Position numbers and translations under genes: made by a program
Shown: one piece after another, positions 20,879 to 32,384 of the stretch
How the letters are laid out: each line of letters opens with the position of its first letter
Position numbering within the stretch: position 1 is the stretch's first letter
Notes under the pieces: generated by a model
What the model saw: the letters and a program-made list of their open reading frames with translations, nothing else
What the model was told of the DNA's origin: nothing
Database searches by the model: none
Source: Clytia hemisphaerica
Lineage: Eukaryota > Cnidaria > Hydrozoa > Leptothecata > Clytiidae
NCBI GenBank assembly: GCA_902728285.1
Contig: CACVBU010000614.1
Location: 385,098 to 449,097 of the forward strand
DNA: 64,000 nucleotides
Direction: 5' to 3'

Positions 20879-21379
20879 TCAAAAGTTATCAGAAAGAGCA
20901 TCGTTTACTGTACCAGCAATGTCGTTTGAAACGACTCTGCAGGTAGTTATATTTCTCGTTTCGCTCGCGTTAAATATGCCGTCCAGTTTAAATGACAATT
21001 TTTCAGGAAAAAGTGGGAAGGTCACAAAGAATAGTGCAACTCTTTGTTTTTTATCAGATCGAAAAAAAATAAGACAATTCGTTGCTTTTTTAAACCCTTG
21101 GCATAACTTTTCGAATTTAAACATAAAAAATGACGTACACACTTTTAAACATAACGACGACTTGAATATTTTTATAAGAAAAAAGAAGTGAACTAATTTT
21201 TTCTTATACTTTATATCGTCCTTTGAATGCTGTTGTTGTCCACAAACTTTTTGATTTTTATGTTTTGATTTACTTTTGAAATATTCTTTTCTATGAAATG
21301 AAATTGTTAAATATTTCCCTACTATAGGGGAATATTTGTTAAAACGGCCTTTTTCCGTTTCTTTCTCTTCTTCGTCCAT
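20879..21379 (-). CDS. Hypothetical protein frame, possible first exon of a host gene
   Basis: A minus-strand frame of 166 codons starts M-D-E-E-E-K-E-T-E-K at 21379. The first 57 residues are charged and hydrophilic; later residues are Phe/Lys-rich and look less like protein. A splice-donor-like GTATAAG follows the 'S-K-D-D-I-K' codons near 21208, so only the first about 170 bases may be exon. A shorter plus-strand frame (20919-21191) overlaps it. No family is recognised. Upstream lies a more GC-rich stretch that could be a promoter. Confidence 0.25.
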   Translation of the reverse strand: MDEEEKETEKGRFNKYSPIVGKYLTISFHRKEYFKSKSKHKNQKVCGQQQHSKDDIKYKKKLVHFFFLIKIFKSSLCLKVCTSFFMFKFEKLCQGFKKATNCLIFFRSDKKQRVALFFVTFPLFPEKLSFKLDGIFNASETRNITTCRVVSNDIAGTVNDALSDNF

Positions 21380-21419
21380 TTTCGATGTTAATGTTTTCTT
21401 TATTCGTGCTGCACATTAT

Positions 21420-21660
21420 GACTAGGCTCTTCAGTCACGTGACTAAAAATCGTCGCGAAGATTTAGCGGGGAAAAAATAGTATCCTTCTATCGGGACCAG
21501 TTTTTCATAAAACAAATGATTGTGTGTAAAGCTCAGAGGACTGCCTGAGTTTCTCTCGTGTGTGCTGAATTTACTTTTCCCATAAGGAGAAGAAGAAGGG
21601 TGGAGAAAGAAGCTGAAACACATGGAAATCCAATCCATTCCTATCTTGACTTGAGAAGAA
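21420..21660 (+). promoter_or_regulatory. Possible divergent promoter and first exon
   Basis: A stretch with more GC than its surroundings holds TCACGTGA (E-box core) and AGATTTAGCGGGG, and ends at GAAGAAG followed by GTGAGC, a consensus-like splice donor at 21661. A plausible acceptor (CCTTTCACATTCAG) ends at 22741. No coding frame links the two, so a non-coding transcript or nothing at all is equally possible. Confidence 0.25.
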
Positions 21661-21829
21661 GGTGAGCATAAATTTCTTTCTGATTTCCATCATGTATATA
21701 TTGTCTAGATATTAATGGTCAAAACTTTGAAAAGCTTGCACTCTTCTCAGTGCCCCATTTTGAGTCTTGATGCCAGATGCTAAAAAGAAAACTAGATCAT
21801 AATATATGCTTTTACTCCCTGTTTACCTT

Positions 21830-22553
21830 TTTGTATGCTCCCCTCCCTTGTATCTTTTGTGTGCGCTCTCTGGGATCCTTTGGTACGTTTTGTGTGGTCC
21901 TTTTTGTACACTACCCATGGTCCTTTTTGAATGCTTTCAGGGTACCTTTTGTACGCTCTCCGTTGGTCCTTTTTGTGTGTTCCTGGGTACCTTTTTGTAC
22001 GCTCCCCGTGTACCTTATTGTACGTTGTTCCAGTGTATCTTATTGTGCCGTTCCCCGTATACATTATTGTACGTACCCCATGTACCTTATTGTACGTTCC
22101 CCAGTACCTTATTGTATGTTCCCCGTGTATATACCTTATTGTACGTTCCCTGTAGGCTCCCTGTGTACCTTATTGTACGTTCCCCTTGTACCTTATTGTA
22201 CGTTCCCCGTGAACCTTATTTTATGTTCCCGTCTACCTTATTGTATGTTCCCAGCGTACCTTATTGTACGTTCCCAGTGTACCTTATTGTACGTTCCCAG
22301 TATACCTTATTGTATGTTCCCCGTGAACCTTATTGTATGTTCCCCGTGAACCTTATTGTACGTTACCAGTGTACCTTATTGTACATTCCTCGTGTACCTT
22401 ATTGTACGTTCCCCTTGTACCTTATTGTACGTTCCCCTTGTACCTTATTGTACGTTCCCCTTGTACCTTATTGTACGTTCCCTGTGAACCTTATTGTATG
22501 TTCCCCGTGAACCTTATTGTATGTTCCCCGTGAACCTTATTGTATGTTCCCAT
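21830..22553. repeat. 23-bp minisatellite (about 30 copies)
   Basis: Tandem copies of TACGTTCCCCGTGTACCTTA plus TTG. Units at the left (21830-22010) are longer and diverged (TTTTGTACGCTCCC types); those at the right are nearly uniform. Open frames across it are repeat artefacts. Confidence 0.95.
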
Positions 22554-23046
22554 AAACTTCTTTAATGGCTCAGTTTATATGCATGGCAAACATAGCTCAA
22601 ACCATCAAGCAGAGTCTCACCCTGTTAAAGTCTTTTTTTTGGGGGGAGATTTCAGCGAATGACCACACATTTGGCATTGATTACTGTAAAGAGAATATTT
22701 CCCATTATGAAATTTTGAATTTTTCTTTCCTTTCACATTCAGGTGCCAGGATTACAAATTCAACAAAGTTTGACGACCTCTAAAGCTGACAATACAATGT
22801 AACTTGCTGACAATGATGTAATGATAATGTTGCACATAATGAGAATATGAACAAAGATAAACATTCTTGCAATAATTGAACCAAGGAACTATATTGTTCC
22901 AAGATGTGATTTAATGATCAATGATACAAATGTCATGGAGTTTAGTTTATCAAGACACAAATTTCACAAAAAAGTTTGCTGGAAAGTGTTGCAAATATTC
23001 AGCAATACTGTAACTAAATATGGGACAATTTCAAGGTTGACAATTT
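22554..23046. other. No feature seen
   Basis: AT-rich. An acceptor-like polypyrimidine-CAG ends at 22741, followed by a short open stretch; otherwise nothing is recognised. Confidence 0.4.
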
Positions 23047-23731
23047 CTCAGGCATTTTAAGGCCTGTCCAAATTTTCCGTAATTTTTAAACACCAATAGC
23101 ACTCGCCAAGAGGTGTTCATTCATACCTTTTTGGAAGCGTATTAGGGTGTAGAATATGAAAAGTGCTGTTCAATAATTGTTGTGCTTGCCTAAATAAAGA
23201 TATATGAATAAATATTGCAAAAAATGTAAAAATGCTGACGTCAGCAAAACTTATTTTTTGAATAACTTTTGATTGGCTTAACTTTAGATGCTGAAATTTT
23301 AACCAAAGTAGGACATTATGAATAGGCACATTTTAAATAAAAAAATATTTTGAAATTTTGCTGACGTCAGCATATTTTTGCAAAAATGCGTTTTTTACTT
23401 ATTTCTGCTGACGTCATCAAATTTCTAAAAAAAAATTTAATCCAAAATGTGCTTCTCAATATTCTCTTGCATTCTGCAAAATTTCAGCATCTAAAATTAA
23501 GCCAATCAAAAGTTATTTAAAAAATAAGTTTTGCTGACGTCAGCATTTTTACATTTTTTGCATTATTTATCCACATATCTTTATTTAGGCAAACAAAACA
23601 ATTATCGAACAGCACTTTTCATATTCTACACCCTAATACGCTTCCAAAAAGGTATGAATGAACACCTCTTGGCGAGTGCTATTGGTGTTTAAAAATTACA
23701 GAAAATTTGGACATGCCTTAAAATGCCTGAG
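23047..23731. mobile_element. 685-bp near-palindromic TIR element with CTGACGTCAG sites
   Basis: Almost the whole element is an inverted repeat. TCAGGCATTTTAAGGC at the left and its complement at the right are followed by long matching arms (CCAATAGCACTCGCCAAGAG, TTGATTGGCTTAA). GCTGACGTCAGC or a close variant occurs in both arms and the centre. No frame and no certain TSD. Confidence 0.85.
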
Positions 23732-24699
23732 TTGGTATATTATCACATGAATACTAATGTAACAGATGTTATGCACTGGAAATCTAAATCTGTAAAGAAG
23801 GAGATCCATTTTTAAGTAACTTTTTATTTGTGGATGATATAATATGGTGGTTTAAAATATTGATGACAATGAAGTTTTTCATATGAAACTAATGTGTACA
23901 ACATATTTCGATATCTCCCAAATTCATATTGCCATATTTCCATATTAGTCCCTTAGTAGACAGTCTCAAGATATTTTGGCACTTTCTTACTCAGATGAGT
24001 CTTAGAATAATATCAACTTGTAAATCTAAGATTTTATTTCCTTAATGAAGGTAAAAACCAATATTAGTTGAATAAAATACATTTATTTTTGTGTTAAAAT
24101 GGTTATCATTTGCATACAATTTTTTAACAAGCTTTTAGACTATCATCTGTGAACATGTCTATGAAATAAGGAAAATTTTTATCAGGAATATGGTTAAATT
24201 TTGTTTTGCATCAGATATTGCTTAATATAAAGGCTTTAATAAATCTAAGTTACTAAGTTGGGGCTTTAGGATAATCTGTGGGGTTCGACTGCGACTACAA
24301 TCTATGCTCTGAGCTATTGGAGGAAATATTTAACCACATCTTTGTGGCTCTTGTTTTGTTTTGAAAAGAATTCGAATGTCATTTAATAAATACGATCGTT
24401 AAATACATTCGAAACATTTAAAACAAAAGAAGAGAGAAAAAGGCAACTCTGGGCAGAAATTGAAATTACTAAAATGTAGATGGACCTTAAATTTCAAAAC
24501 AAAGGCTGAATAAAGTCTAAACCAAGCTCTATCCGATATCTTTTGCAAATGGCGCGAATCCAATAGAACAAACTTGTGGAGCAAGAGACTAAAAGTCATA
24601 ATTTTAAAACACAAACAAAGCGAAAACGAAAGTGGTGATACACAGACACACAAAGCACCGCTATCAATATATAGATATGACTATGGCCTGAAGTATCCC
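23732..24699. other. No feature seen
   Basis: AT-rich DNA of about 970 bp. A frame at 24399-24653 is not convincing. No repeat was recognised. Confidence 0.4.
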
Positions 24700-25499
24700 T
24701 ATTTTCCAGGGGAGGGGGGTCGGTACTAAAATCTCAGACATCATGACATTTAGTGACGTGGTGGTACTGCAAAAAAGCTCAAAAATAATTTTTAGTACCA
24801 TGTGTACTAAAATACCAAAAAGGGTGGTCCCTTAAAGAAATTTTTGAAAAATCTCAGTATTTTGTTCTAAAATCAGCCAAAATGGAGCATTTTTTAAACA
24901 ATTTTGGAAAAAAATTGATTTTTTTGTCAGGAATTTTCGAAAAAATCTTCCGAAATCTTTCAGAATTTTTCCAATTTTTTAAATATTTTTAAAAAATATT
25001 TTTATGTACAGTTCAGCACAGTTTAGTAATAAAATTATATTATTTTGCAGATTGATGCACTAAATTCGACTAGGTTTGTAACAATGACCCCACTTTGGTA
25101 GAGGCTCGGAAAACACGAGTTAAAAAACACGAGTTAAAAAACACGAGTTACGTTAAATGTGACGTCATCAATGGGGAATTATGACGTCACAAGTAGATAA
25201 TTTAACTCGTCAATTTATGGTGCACCTTAAACTGACGAGTTAATTAACTCGTCAATTTATGGTGCACCTTAAGCTTACGAGTTAATTAACTCGTCAATTT
25301 ATGGTGCACCTTAAACTGACGAGTTATAATTAACTCGTCAATTTATGGTGCACCTTAAATTGACAAGTTAAATTTTCATGAAACCAAGTTGGTCAAAAAT
25401 TCTAAAATGGTGGTTAAATTATTTTTTGTGCCTATTTTTAGTTTAAAACTATTGGAATGGTAATTTTCTCTCATAATATTAACCGAGACAGAAGTTGTA

Positions 25500-25868
25500 G
25501 TGTGGTCGTGATACAAAAATACAGGCTGTTTGTAGGAAAAAAATAAGATTTAGCTGAAATTTTCTCCAGACCTTCTCTATAGGATGCTTATACCTCAGGA
25601 AAAATTCCCCTAAAAATCCCACTGGTGGAACATCCCTTTTTTGGGACATTTCTATTTTTCCCAGGCAAAATCCCAAGGGCAAAATTTTTTGAAAATTTCA
25701 GACTTATTTCCAGACAATATCATGTATACCATTCGAAAGCTCTCGAAAAACTATATAGAAGACTTTTAAACGGTTATAGCTGATTTCCTTACCTAACTCG
25801 AGATATTTCATGCGCAAGTTCCACTTTGCGCCACACTTTGGTCAAAATTGACCATAAATAGCATCAGA
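25500..25868. repeat. Half copy of the 32796-33467 TA-flanked TIR family
   Basis: GTGTGGTCGTG after TA at 25498-25499, then about 365 bp that match the left arm at 32796-33163 with few differences. The inverted right arm is missing. It lies inside the extra DNA of the foldback element's left arm. Confidence 0.85.
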
Positions 25869-26473
25869 AAAACTTCGAAAAAGAAATCCCTTTTTCGTAC
25901 AAATGGCCGACAGTTGTCTAGGGCTATAGCTACTCCTACTTATTCTTTTTTTGCCATTTTTCATCTTCAATCAAATAAAAACTTACTGGTCATCCTTGGG
26001 AGTTTTAGATATCGAAAATTGAATCACCATTTGATAAGAATAAAGTTTAGATAAATAAAGGCTGCCTTCGAAAACTGAATTTCGAGGGTAGGAAAGTCTA
26101 CAGCGAAAACTGAAGCAAACAAAGCATTCCATTTCTCTACATACATACCTCTTTCCAATCGAATCTCAACTTAATTAATTTTACAACTTTTCTTCATTCC
26201 CAAGTTTTATTTTTAAGAATGAGAGTAAAAATTATAGGTTTTATTTTTTAAAAAGCTCAATGTGTTCTTTTCAAAAGCCGAACTGCCAAAGTCTGCCAAA
26301 GTCACAAATAACTTTATGTTTTGATTTTGATTGCAACATTTTCGAATCTTTCGAATGCGTGACGCAATTTGATTGGCACAAAATAGAACGCTGCGAAAAA
26401 ACAATGCAATGACTTCTTCTCTGAGATATAATTCTCAATTGAATGTATGCCTATTTTAATCGGCATACTGGAG

Positions 26474-26672
26474 AAGTGGGACGTGGGACGGTGGGACGCT
26501 CAGGTGGGACGCTCGAGTGGGACGCTAAGGTGGGACGGTAGTGGGACGCTAAGGTGGGACGGTAGCGGGACGCTAAGGTGGGACGGTAGTGGGACGCTAA
26601 GGTGGGACGGTAGTGGGACGCTCAGGTGGGACTGTAGTGGGACGCTAAGGTGGGACGGTAGTGGGACGCTCT
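26474..26672. repeat. GTGGGACG minisatellite, left arm
   Basis: Alternating GTGGGACGCTAAG and GTGGGACGGTA units. The array is repeated in reverse complement at 27831-28056. Confidence 0.95.
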
Positions 26673-27830
26673 CTCGTAAGGCTTTTGTATTTTTGCTTCT
26701 CTGATAATTATGCACGAGTAAAAAAGAACTCAATACGAGTAAATGAATACTTTCACAAAACACATATACATGATCTGTTCTTCAGTTTTCGATGATAAAC
26801 GAATAATAATAATATTCAAATTGGATGCTTGATCGAAAAGCTACCAAGCAATATGCGTGCGAGTCAGAAATAAACACCGGAAAATGTGTAATCAATTTCT
26901 GGCTCCTTATCTTCAGGCTCATATTGTCTAATTTATAGAACAATTTTATTATTTTCCAACACTTTCAATCCTTTGCAACTTTGTCTAGGCTAAATCTGGG
27001 AAAACCTAATGGCCAGTAAAACTTTTTTACCCCCTTTAATCATATATAACAGGTTTCAATAGGTTTTAGATTCTTCACACTAAGGTTTTTACAAAAGTGG
27101 TCCAGCAGCAGCCTGACTATATTTCGAAGAGTTTATATTTATTGAGAATAACAAAGTAATCATTCGAATCAGAGGGGTTTCCCCAGAAACACGATTTTGA
27201 ATTCGAATGAAAAGAAAACATTCTAATTTTTCTGGCTCCTTTTCTTTAAAAATCTTTAACCTAATCTTTAGCCTAGTCAACTTCATAAAATTTGATGAAA
27301 GAAGTTTTTGGGCGCCACGTGTATGTTTCACCTCACGGGTTTTCCCTTTCACGTGAACAATGTGGATACTTTTATTATTCATGCTGATGGTGTAACCCTT
27401 TGTTGTCGATTCGAATGTTTTCCTTTCATTCGAATTTTGAATTCGAAAAGTAAACATCTTGTCTCTGGGGAAGTCCCTGTGATTGGAATGTTCATTTTTT
27501 ATATGATACTCTTTAAAATAAGTTCTCGCAGATTTAGACATTTAGCCTCTAGGCTAAAAAGAGCGTTAGAATTGTTGAAATTGCTCTGTAAATTACACAA
27601 TTGAATTACACAAAAAGAGCCAAGAGGAGGAGCCAGAAATTGATTTATCTGACTGACTAGCTTTTTGTGTCTTTGTAGCTTCGATCAAATTGATTATGTT
27701 ATTATTTTATAATCCATTCACTATGAAAAAAGTCAAAAACATTTCGATCGATCTGTGTATTGTTTATAAGTACTTGACCTGTCCCTCTTCACTGTATTAT
27801 AAAAAGAAAAAGACAAAATACATATAAAAG

Positions 27831-28056
27831 AGCGTCCCACTTGAGCGTCCCACTACCGTCCCACTTGAGCGTCCCACTACCGTCCCACCTTAGCGTCCCA
27901 CTACCGTCCCACCTTAGCGTCCCACTACCGTCCCACCTTAGCGTCCCACTACCGTCCCACCTTAGCGTCCCACTACCGTCCCACTTGAGCGTCCCACCTG
28001 AGCGTCCCACTCGAGCGTCCCACCTGAGCGTCCCACCGTCCCACGTCCCACTTCTC
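27831..28056. repeat. GTGGGACG minisatellite, right arm (inverted)
   Basis: CGTCCCACTACCGTCCCACC units, the inverted partner of 26474-26672, next to the shared GGCATACTGGAGAAGTGGGA border. Confidence 0.95.
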
Positions 28057-28451
28057 CAGTATGCCATTTTAATCTGAATTTAGAATTTTTGACCAACTTG
28101 GTTTCATGAAAATTTAACTCGTCAGTTTAAGGTGCACCATAAATTGACGAGTTAAATTATCTACTTGTGACGTCATAATTTCCCATTGATGACGTCACAG
28201 TTAACGTAACTCGTGTTTTTTAACTCGTGCTTTTTAACTCGTGTTTTCCGAGCCTCACTTTGGTAAATTTAAAGCCGTAAAAGGGCAAAAAATGGGTGGT
28301 ATCTATGTTAAATTGCTCAAAATAATTTTAGTACATGTGTACTAAAATAACATTTTCGAAAAATAGGTGGGGGTATCTCAAAAATTAGCGAAAATGCTTT
28401 TAGTACTCATGTATGTCTTACATTTTAGTACTGACCCCCCCCTGTATTTTC

Positions 28452-28672
28452 AGCTATTTTTTGTTTTCAAAAATGAACAGCAAAAGTTTATAGAGAGAAT
28501 TTTATTGGAAACACTAATAACTCACTCATGGGATTTTGAATTTAGCTCGAGTTGTTGCGATAAACAGACTGTACCTTTATATTCACAAGGGTTGGCGAGT
28601 TCAGTCAAAACACAGATTCGATCTGCAGCGTCACGCTTCACCCCTCTTGTCTCAATAGATGAGTCAAATTGA
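28452..28672 (+). other. Possible host exon, unrecognised
   Basis: After TATTTTCAG (acceptor-like, but also the MITE's TSD) a frame runs to TGA at 28670-28672 with ordinary amino-acid composition (E-R-I-L-L-E-T-L, S-S-S-C-C-D-K-Q, S-A-A-S-R-F-T-P-L). No family recognised and no partner exon found. Confidence 0.2.
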
Positions 28673-28700
28673 AAAAAACTATCGTCAAACAAACTTTCTA

Positions 28701-29959
28701 CAGTATATGGCCCCCAAAACGGAGACGGCCCCCAAAACGATGGTTTTCATTAAAATGAAGATTCTGACTTGTAGATTTATCAGAATTAAATGATTTTTGT
28801 TTATTTTGAAAGAATGATGGTTATACTTAAAAATAAGCATGTTTTTGCTGGTTTGAGACAAATTCAAAATAACATATTTGCGTCTAAAGGAAATATTTTA
28901 ACACCAAAATTGGATAAAAATTGCATCACTCTAGCTCCTTGGATATTGAAAATAAGTTATAAAAACGGGGTATAGGAAACTTTCTACACACCTAATGCCG
29001 TTCAGAAAATGCAAATACAAATGCAAATGCAAATGCATATACATCTGTGACTTTAGAGGCTGGGTAAAAGATATAGCATCTTGAAGGTCAACCAGTATTT
29101 TGGAGCCCTAGAATCAGCATTGACAAAACCGAAAATTCTAAATATGAGAAAAAGCAAAAAATCTTGGAATTCTATTCCTATCACCTTGAGTTAATAATTT
29201 ATAACAAAAAATTAACATTATGTATAAAAATTTGTCATTTTTTTCTGCAAAATATAGGAGAAAAATATCTTTAAAGCTTAATATTTTCAGTTTCAGTTAA
29301 GCTTTTTTTCTAAAATTTTCACAGCTTATTCCATACATGAATGGAACTATTTTCAAAAGAGATTTGTTTTTAAAAACTTGATTAAGACGTTGTTAAATCA
29401 AAATTGTCATTTTGAAAATTTCTGAATTTTCAGTTTGGACTTTGCAATATTGAAAATCTTGAAATATTTCATAAAAATCATAAATTTTACATCCATCGGG
29501 TCGTAAATTTAAGGGAAAATACAAATATGTTCATAGTTTTTCCCCCTTTTACCACCGGGCTTAATAATTTGATTTTAGCTACACCTTCGTTTTGGGGGCC
29601 CCAAACCTGCATTTTGACAACCAGGGGTATACTGTAAAAATTTTATCAAATAAATTTATGCCCAAAACCCTCTAAATCATATTTCAAAACTATGGTCAAA
29701 ATTTTGTATTCATATCTTAAAGATATCTCGAGAAATCGCTAAAATTTCAAACCTCCGTTTTGGGGGCATTAGAAAAAAGCTACCTATCTTTAAGCGATTG
29801 AAAAATATTGTTGAAATTGAAAATTTTGAAAAAAAACTTCCGGGAAATAAAGTAGAGATGTGAAAGGTTATCATGCAGCAAAATTTTTTGTAAAATCTCT
29901 TTTCCTTTAGATTTGAGAGAAGTTTCAAATTTGATCGCCGTTTTGGGGGCCACATACTG
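28701..29959. mobile_element. TIR element with TATGGCCCCCAAAACGG ends
   Basis: CAGTATATGGCCCCCAAAAC at the left is inverted at the right (...GGGGGCCACATACTG), with TA on both sides (28699-28700, 29960-29961). Further GGCCCCCAAAACG copies occur inside near both ends. Partial relatives lie at 45795-46510 and 58674-58870. No transposase frame. Confidence 0.8.
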
Positions 29960-30262
29960 TAGTAGTTTTTATTACCTTCAGAAAACGTAAGTACCATATT
30001 ATTGCACTCAAATTGAGTGTTTTCTTCCCTAAAGTATGGGGCCCATAGAAATTCTTCAAACGGAGAAAAGTCTAATTCCATTTGGGATAAAAAAGCTTGG
30101 TGATTTTATTCATCCATGCAAGCTGTTATCTAAAATATACCTTTTTTTAAGAAACACACTTTTATAGTGAGGTCTGTTAGCGCAAAAATACTTCAGATGG
30201 GGATAAAAGCATGACATTTGATCCTTAGAGGGCCTAAAACCTAATTTTTAACAGTAACACCA

Positions 30263-31273
30263 AATTTTCGAGTGTGATTATTTGCATGCCTTGCGTGCCC
30301 TCGTGGGTCTCGTGCCTTTGTGGGTATTTCGTGAATCCAAAAAAAATTTCCGTAGGTATTTCCTGGGTCCAGAAAAATATTAGGTGGGTCCAAAAAAAAT
30401 TACGCGGGTATCTCGTGGGTCCAAAATATTGCGCCAAGACTGTATAGACTCGGTATAGACTCGCTCCGAACAAAAACCTTATGAGTTCTTTAAGTACTTT
30501 AGAGTTTGTAAGACTTTTCAAGAGAGACTGTTTTCCTACAAAATTGTGTACAATCGTAACGTATATCTTTTATTACAAGAGATGTAAATTTCATTAGTAA
30601 GAAAATATTATTGATTGTATAATTAACTTTATGTAAAAATAGACTCAAACGATCAAGATAAAAAAAATTAGATCAAGCGCTATCGGTTATGTTCTTTAGG
30701 TTTTTGTAAGCTTAAACCATAGAGGTATAAAACAGGAGTTGAATGTGTCGGTAATTGGCCGTTAAAGTCTTTTGATTTCTTATATAAAATGTATCAAAAG
30801 AAATTCTAAGCTCGCCCGATGAAATAAGACTTTTTAGTAGAACTCAAGTTTGCTCTGAACATTCTAATTATCTGTGTGAAATCAAGTGCGTATTACTTAT
30901 AGGTAATGAATTAACGGATCCTGCACTAATGTACTTCCCAGTTTTCTCAAAGGTAACGAATGTAGTGGGGATTCTAATTATCAGTATTGAAGATTCTAGC
31001 CTTTTAATATACGGAAATTTAGATAAAACTTTGTCCACGAAACAAGTTTATGTTGCATTTCGTTATCCGTTCAATTTAGTTCCTAAAAGATATTTTCTCA
31101 AGCCAGAAAATGAAAATTTCTTTTCTTTATAAGCACACAAGATTTCAGACTCAATTTGTAGACACGTAATTTTTTGGACCCACGAGATACCCACGTAATT
31201 TTTTTCTGGACCCACGAGGGCACGAGGCCCACGTAACCCACGAGGACACGCAAACAATCACACTCAAAATTTT
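30263..31273. mobile_element. TIR element with repeated CCCACGAG/CTCGTGGG motifs
   Basis: AAATTTTCGAGTGTGATTAT at the left pairs with the right end near 31252-31273. Both ends hold several CTCGTGGGT and TTACGTGGGTATCTCGTGGG units. The interior is AT-rich with no gene. The 29962-30262 interval before it shows nothing. Confidence 0.75.
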
Positions 31274-31660
31274 CCTACCTAGCCACCTGCCAGATGACGT
31301 CATCAAATGGCTGGGCAAAATTTTTTTTGAAAATATTCAAAAACTGATGGTTTCAGTGGAAAGAGCATGAAATTCTGATGAAAATTGAGGTATAAAACAT
31401 GCCTTGAAAATCTTCCTATCAAAAGTTATGGAGATTGAAAGTTTAGTGATGACGTCATCATATGCTTTCCAGACAAAACCTAAAAATCCCGTAATAACGA
31501 AACTAGATGACCAAATTTGGTGTTTTATACATGAATCCATGTCAAATATAGAAGTTCCTTCTGATGCTTGGGTCCAAACGACATAGGAAAGCTTAAAACA
31601 TCCAAAAAAATTAGTTGGTTATACGCTGCCTTGATTTGCCTTGTAAACCTCAAAATCCAA
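31274..31660. other. No gene; TGATGACGTCATCA motifs
   Basis: AT-rich DNA with two GATGACGTCATC palindromes (about 31293 and 31450). No element border was found. Confidence 0.4.
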
Positions 31661-31667
31661 GTTTTAG

Positions 31668-32266
31668 CAGGGGGGGGTCGGTAGTAAAATCTCAGACATA
31701 ATGACCTTTACTACGGTGGTGGTGTGACGAAAAATCGAAAAAATTTTTTACAACCCAGGGTAGTTAAATACTAAAATGGGTGGTATCTATGTGTTAAATG
31801 TTGAAAAAATTTTACTACCTGGGTAGTTAAAACTGGTAATAATTAGCAAATTTTAGCTATTTTTGTAATTATTTTTATTTTTTGGATGACTTTCTGAAAA
31901 AATCTGAAAATATTCATAACTTGAAAAAACTTTCTGTTGGAAAGTTGTTTTCTGCAAACAAAAATTCTCGAGATTTTTTGTCAATATAAAAAATACTTTA
32001 ATTCTAAGGGCAAAACATTAATTTTTGCACAGAGTGAAAAATGTGTCACAGAAATAATCATTTTTTAGCTTTTGTCGTAAAGTCAGTCCGAAAAGCAACA
32101 AAAAATGGTTGGTCTTTATGACAAATTGTCCCAAAAACTTTTACTACCAGGGTAGTAAAATGCCTCTTCCAAGAGTCTGGGTGGTGGTATGTAAAAATTC
32201 GTAAAAATCCTTTTACTAATCCTTTTACTACTATATGTCTGAGATTTTACTACTGACCCCCCCCTG
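31668..32266. mobile_element. CAGGGGGGGGTC MITE with 7-bp TSD
   Basis: CAGGGGGGGGTCGGTAGTAA at the left and its near-perfect inverse at the right (33 bp, one mismatch). GTTTTAG is duplicated at 31661-31667 and 32267-32273. Interior is AT-rich with GGGTGGTATC and ACTACC blocks. 599 bp, no frame. Confidence 0.9.
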
Positions 32267-32384
32267 GTTTTAGTATTCCGTATAATTTAGAGCTTTTAAT
32301 TCAATTTGACCATCAGAACAGAGGAATTTAAAGAGATGGAAAAACAGCTTTATGAACACAATGAAAACAGGCAACATGCTGAAT

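Larger units (their letters stand above)
25101..28256. mobile_element. Mutator-like foldback element with 9-bp TSD
   Basis: ACTTTGGTA is duplicated at 25092-25100 and 28257-28265. The ends GAGGCTCGGAAAACACGAGT are inverted copies, and the arms run about 170-300 bp with ATGACGTCAC and TTAACTCGTCAATTTATGG. Deeper in, both arms carry a GTGGGACG minisatellite and an AATCAATTTCTGGCTCC block, so the element is a broken palindrome. A 9-bp TSD with long TIRs is typical of Mutator-like elements. The left arm has about 1 kb of extra DNA (25405-26440). No transposase frame is seen. Confidence 0.8.
24707..28444. mobile_element. CAGGGG-ended MITE with 7-bp TSD, split by a foldback element
   Basis: It opens CAGGGGAGGGGGGTCGGTAC and closes with the complement of CAGGGGGGGGTCAGTAC. 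TATTTTC flanks both sides (24700-24706, 28445-28451). Subterminal TAAAATCTCAGACAT is shared with the element at 31668-32266. Removing the insert (25101-28256 plus one TSD) leaves about 570 bp, close to its relatives (599 and 564 bp). Confidence 0.85.

Noticed and set aside
21777..22533. Frames of up to 234 codons across the 23-bp minisatellite
   Set aside because: Repeat-driven open frames with low-complexity product; no start context or homology.
26447..26763. Frames with G-T-L-R-W-D-G-S repeats, and the mirrored set at 27789-28077
   Set aside because: Both are translations of the GTGGGACG minisatellite in opposite directions.
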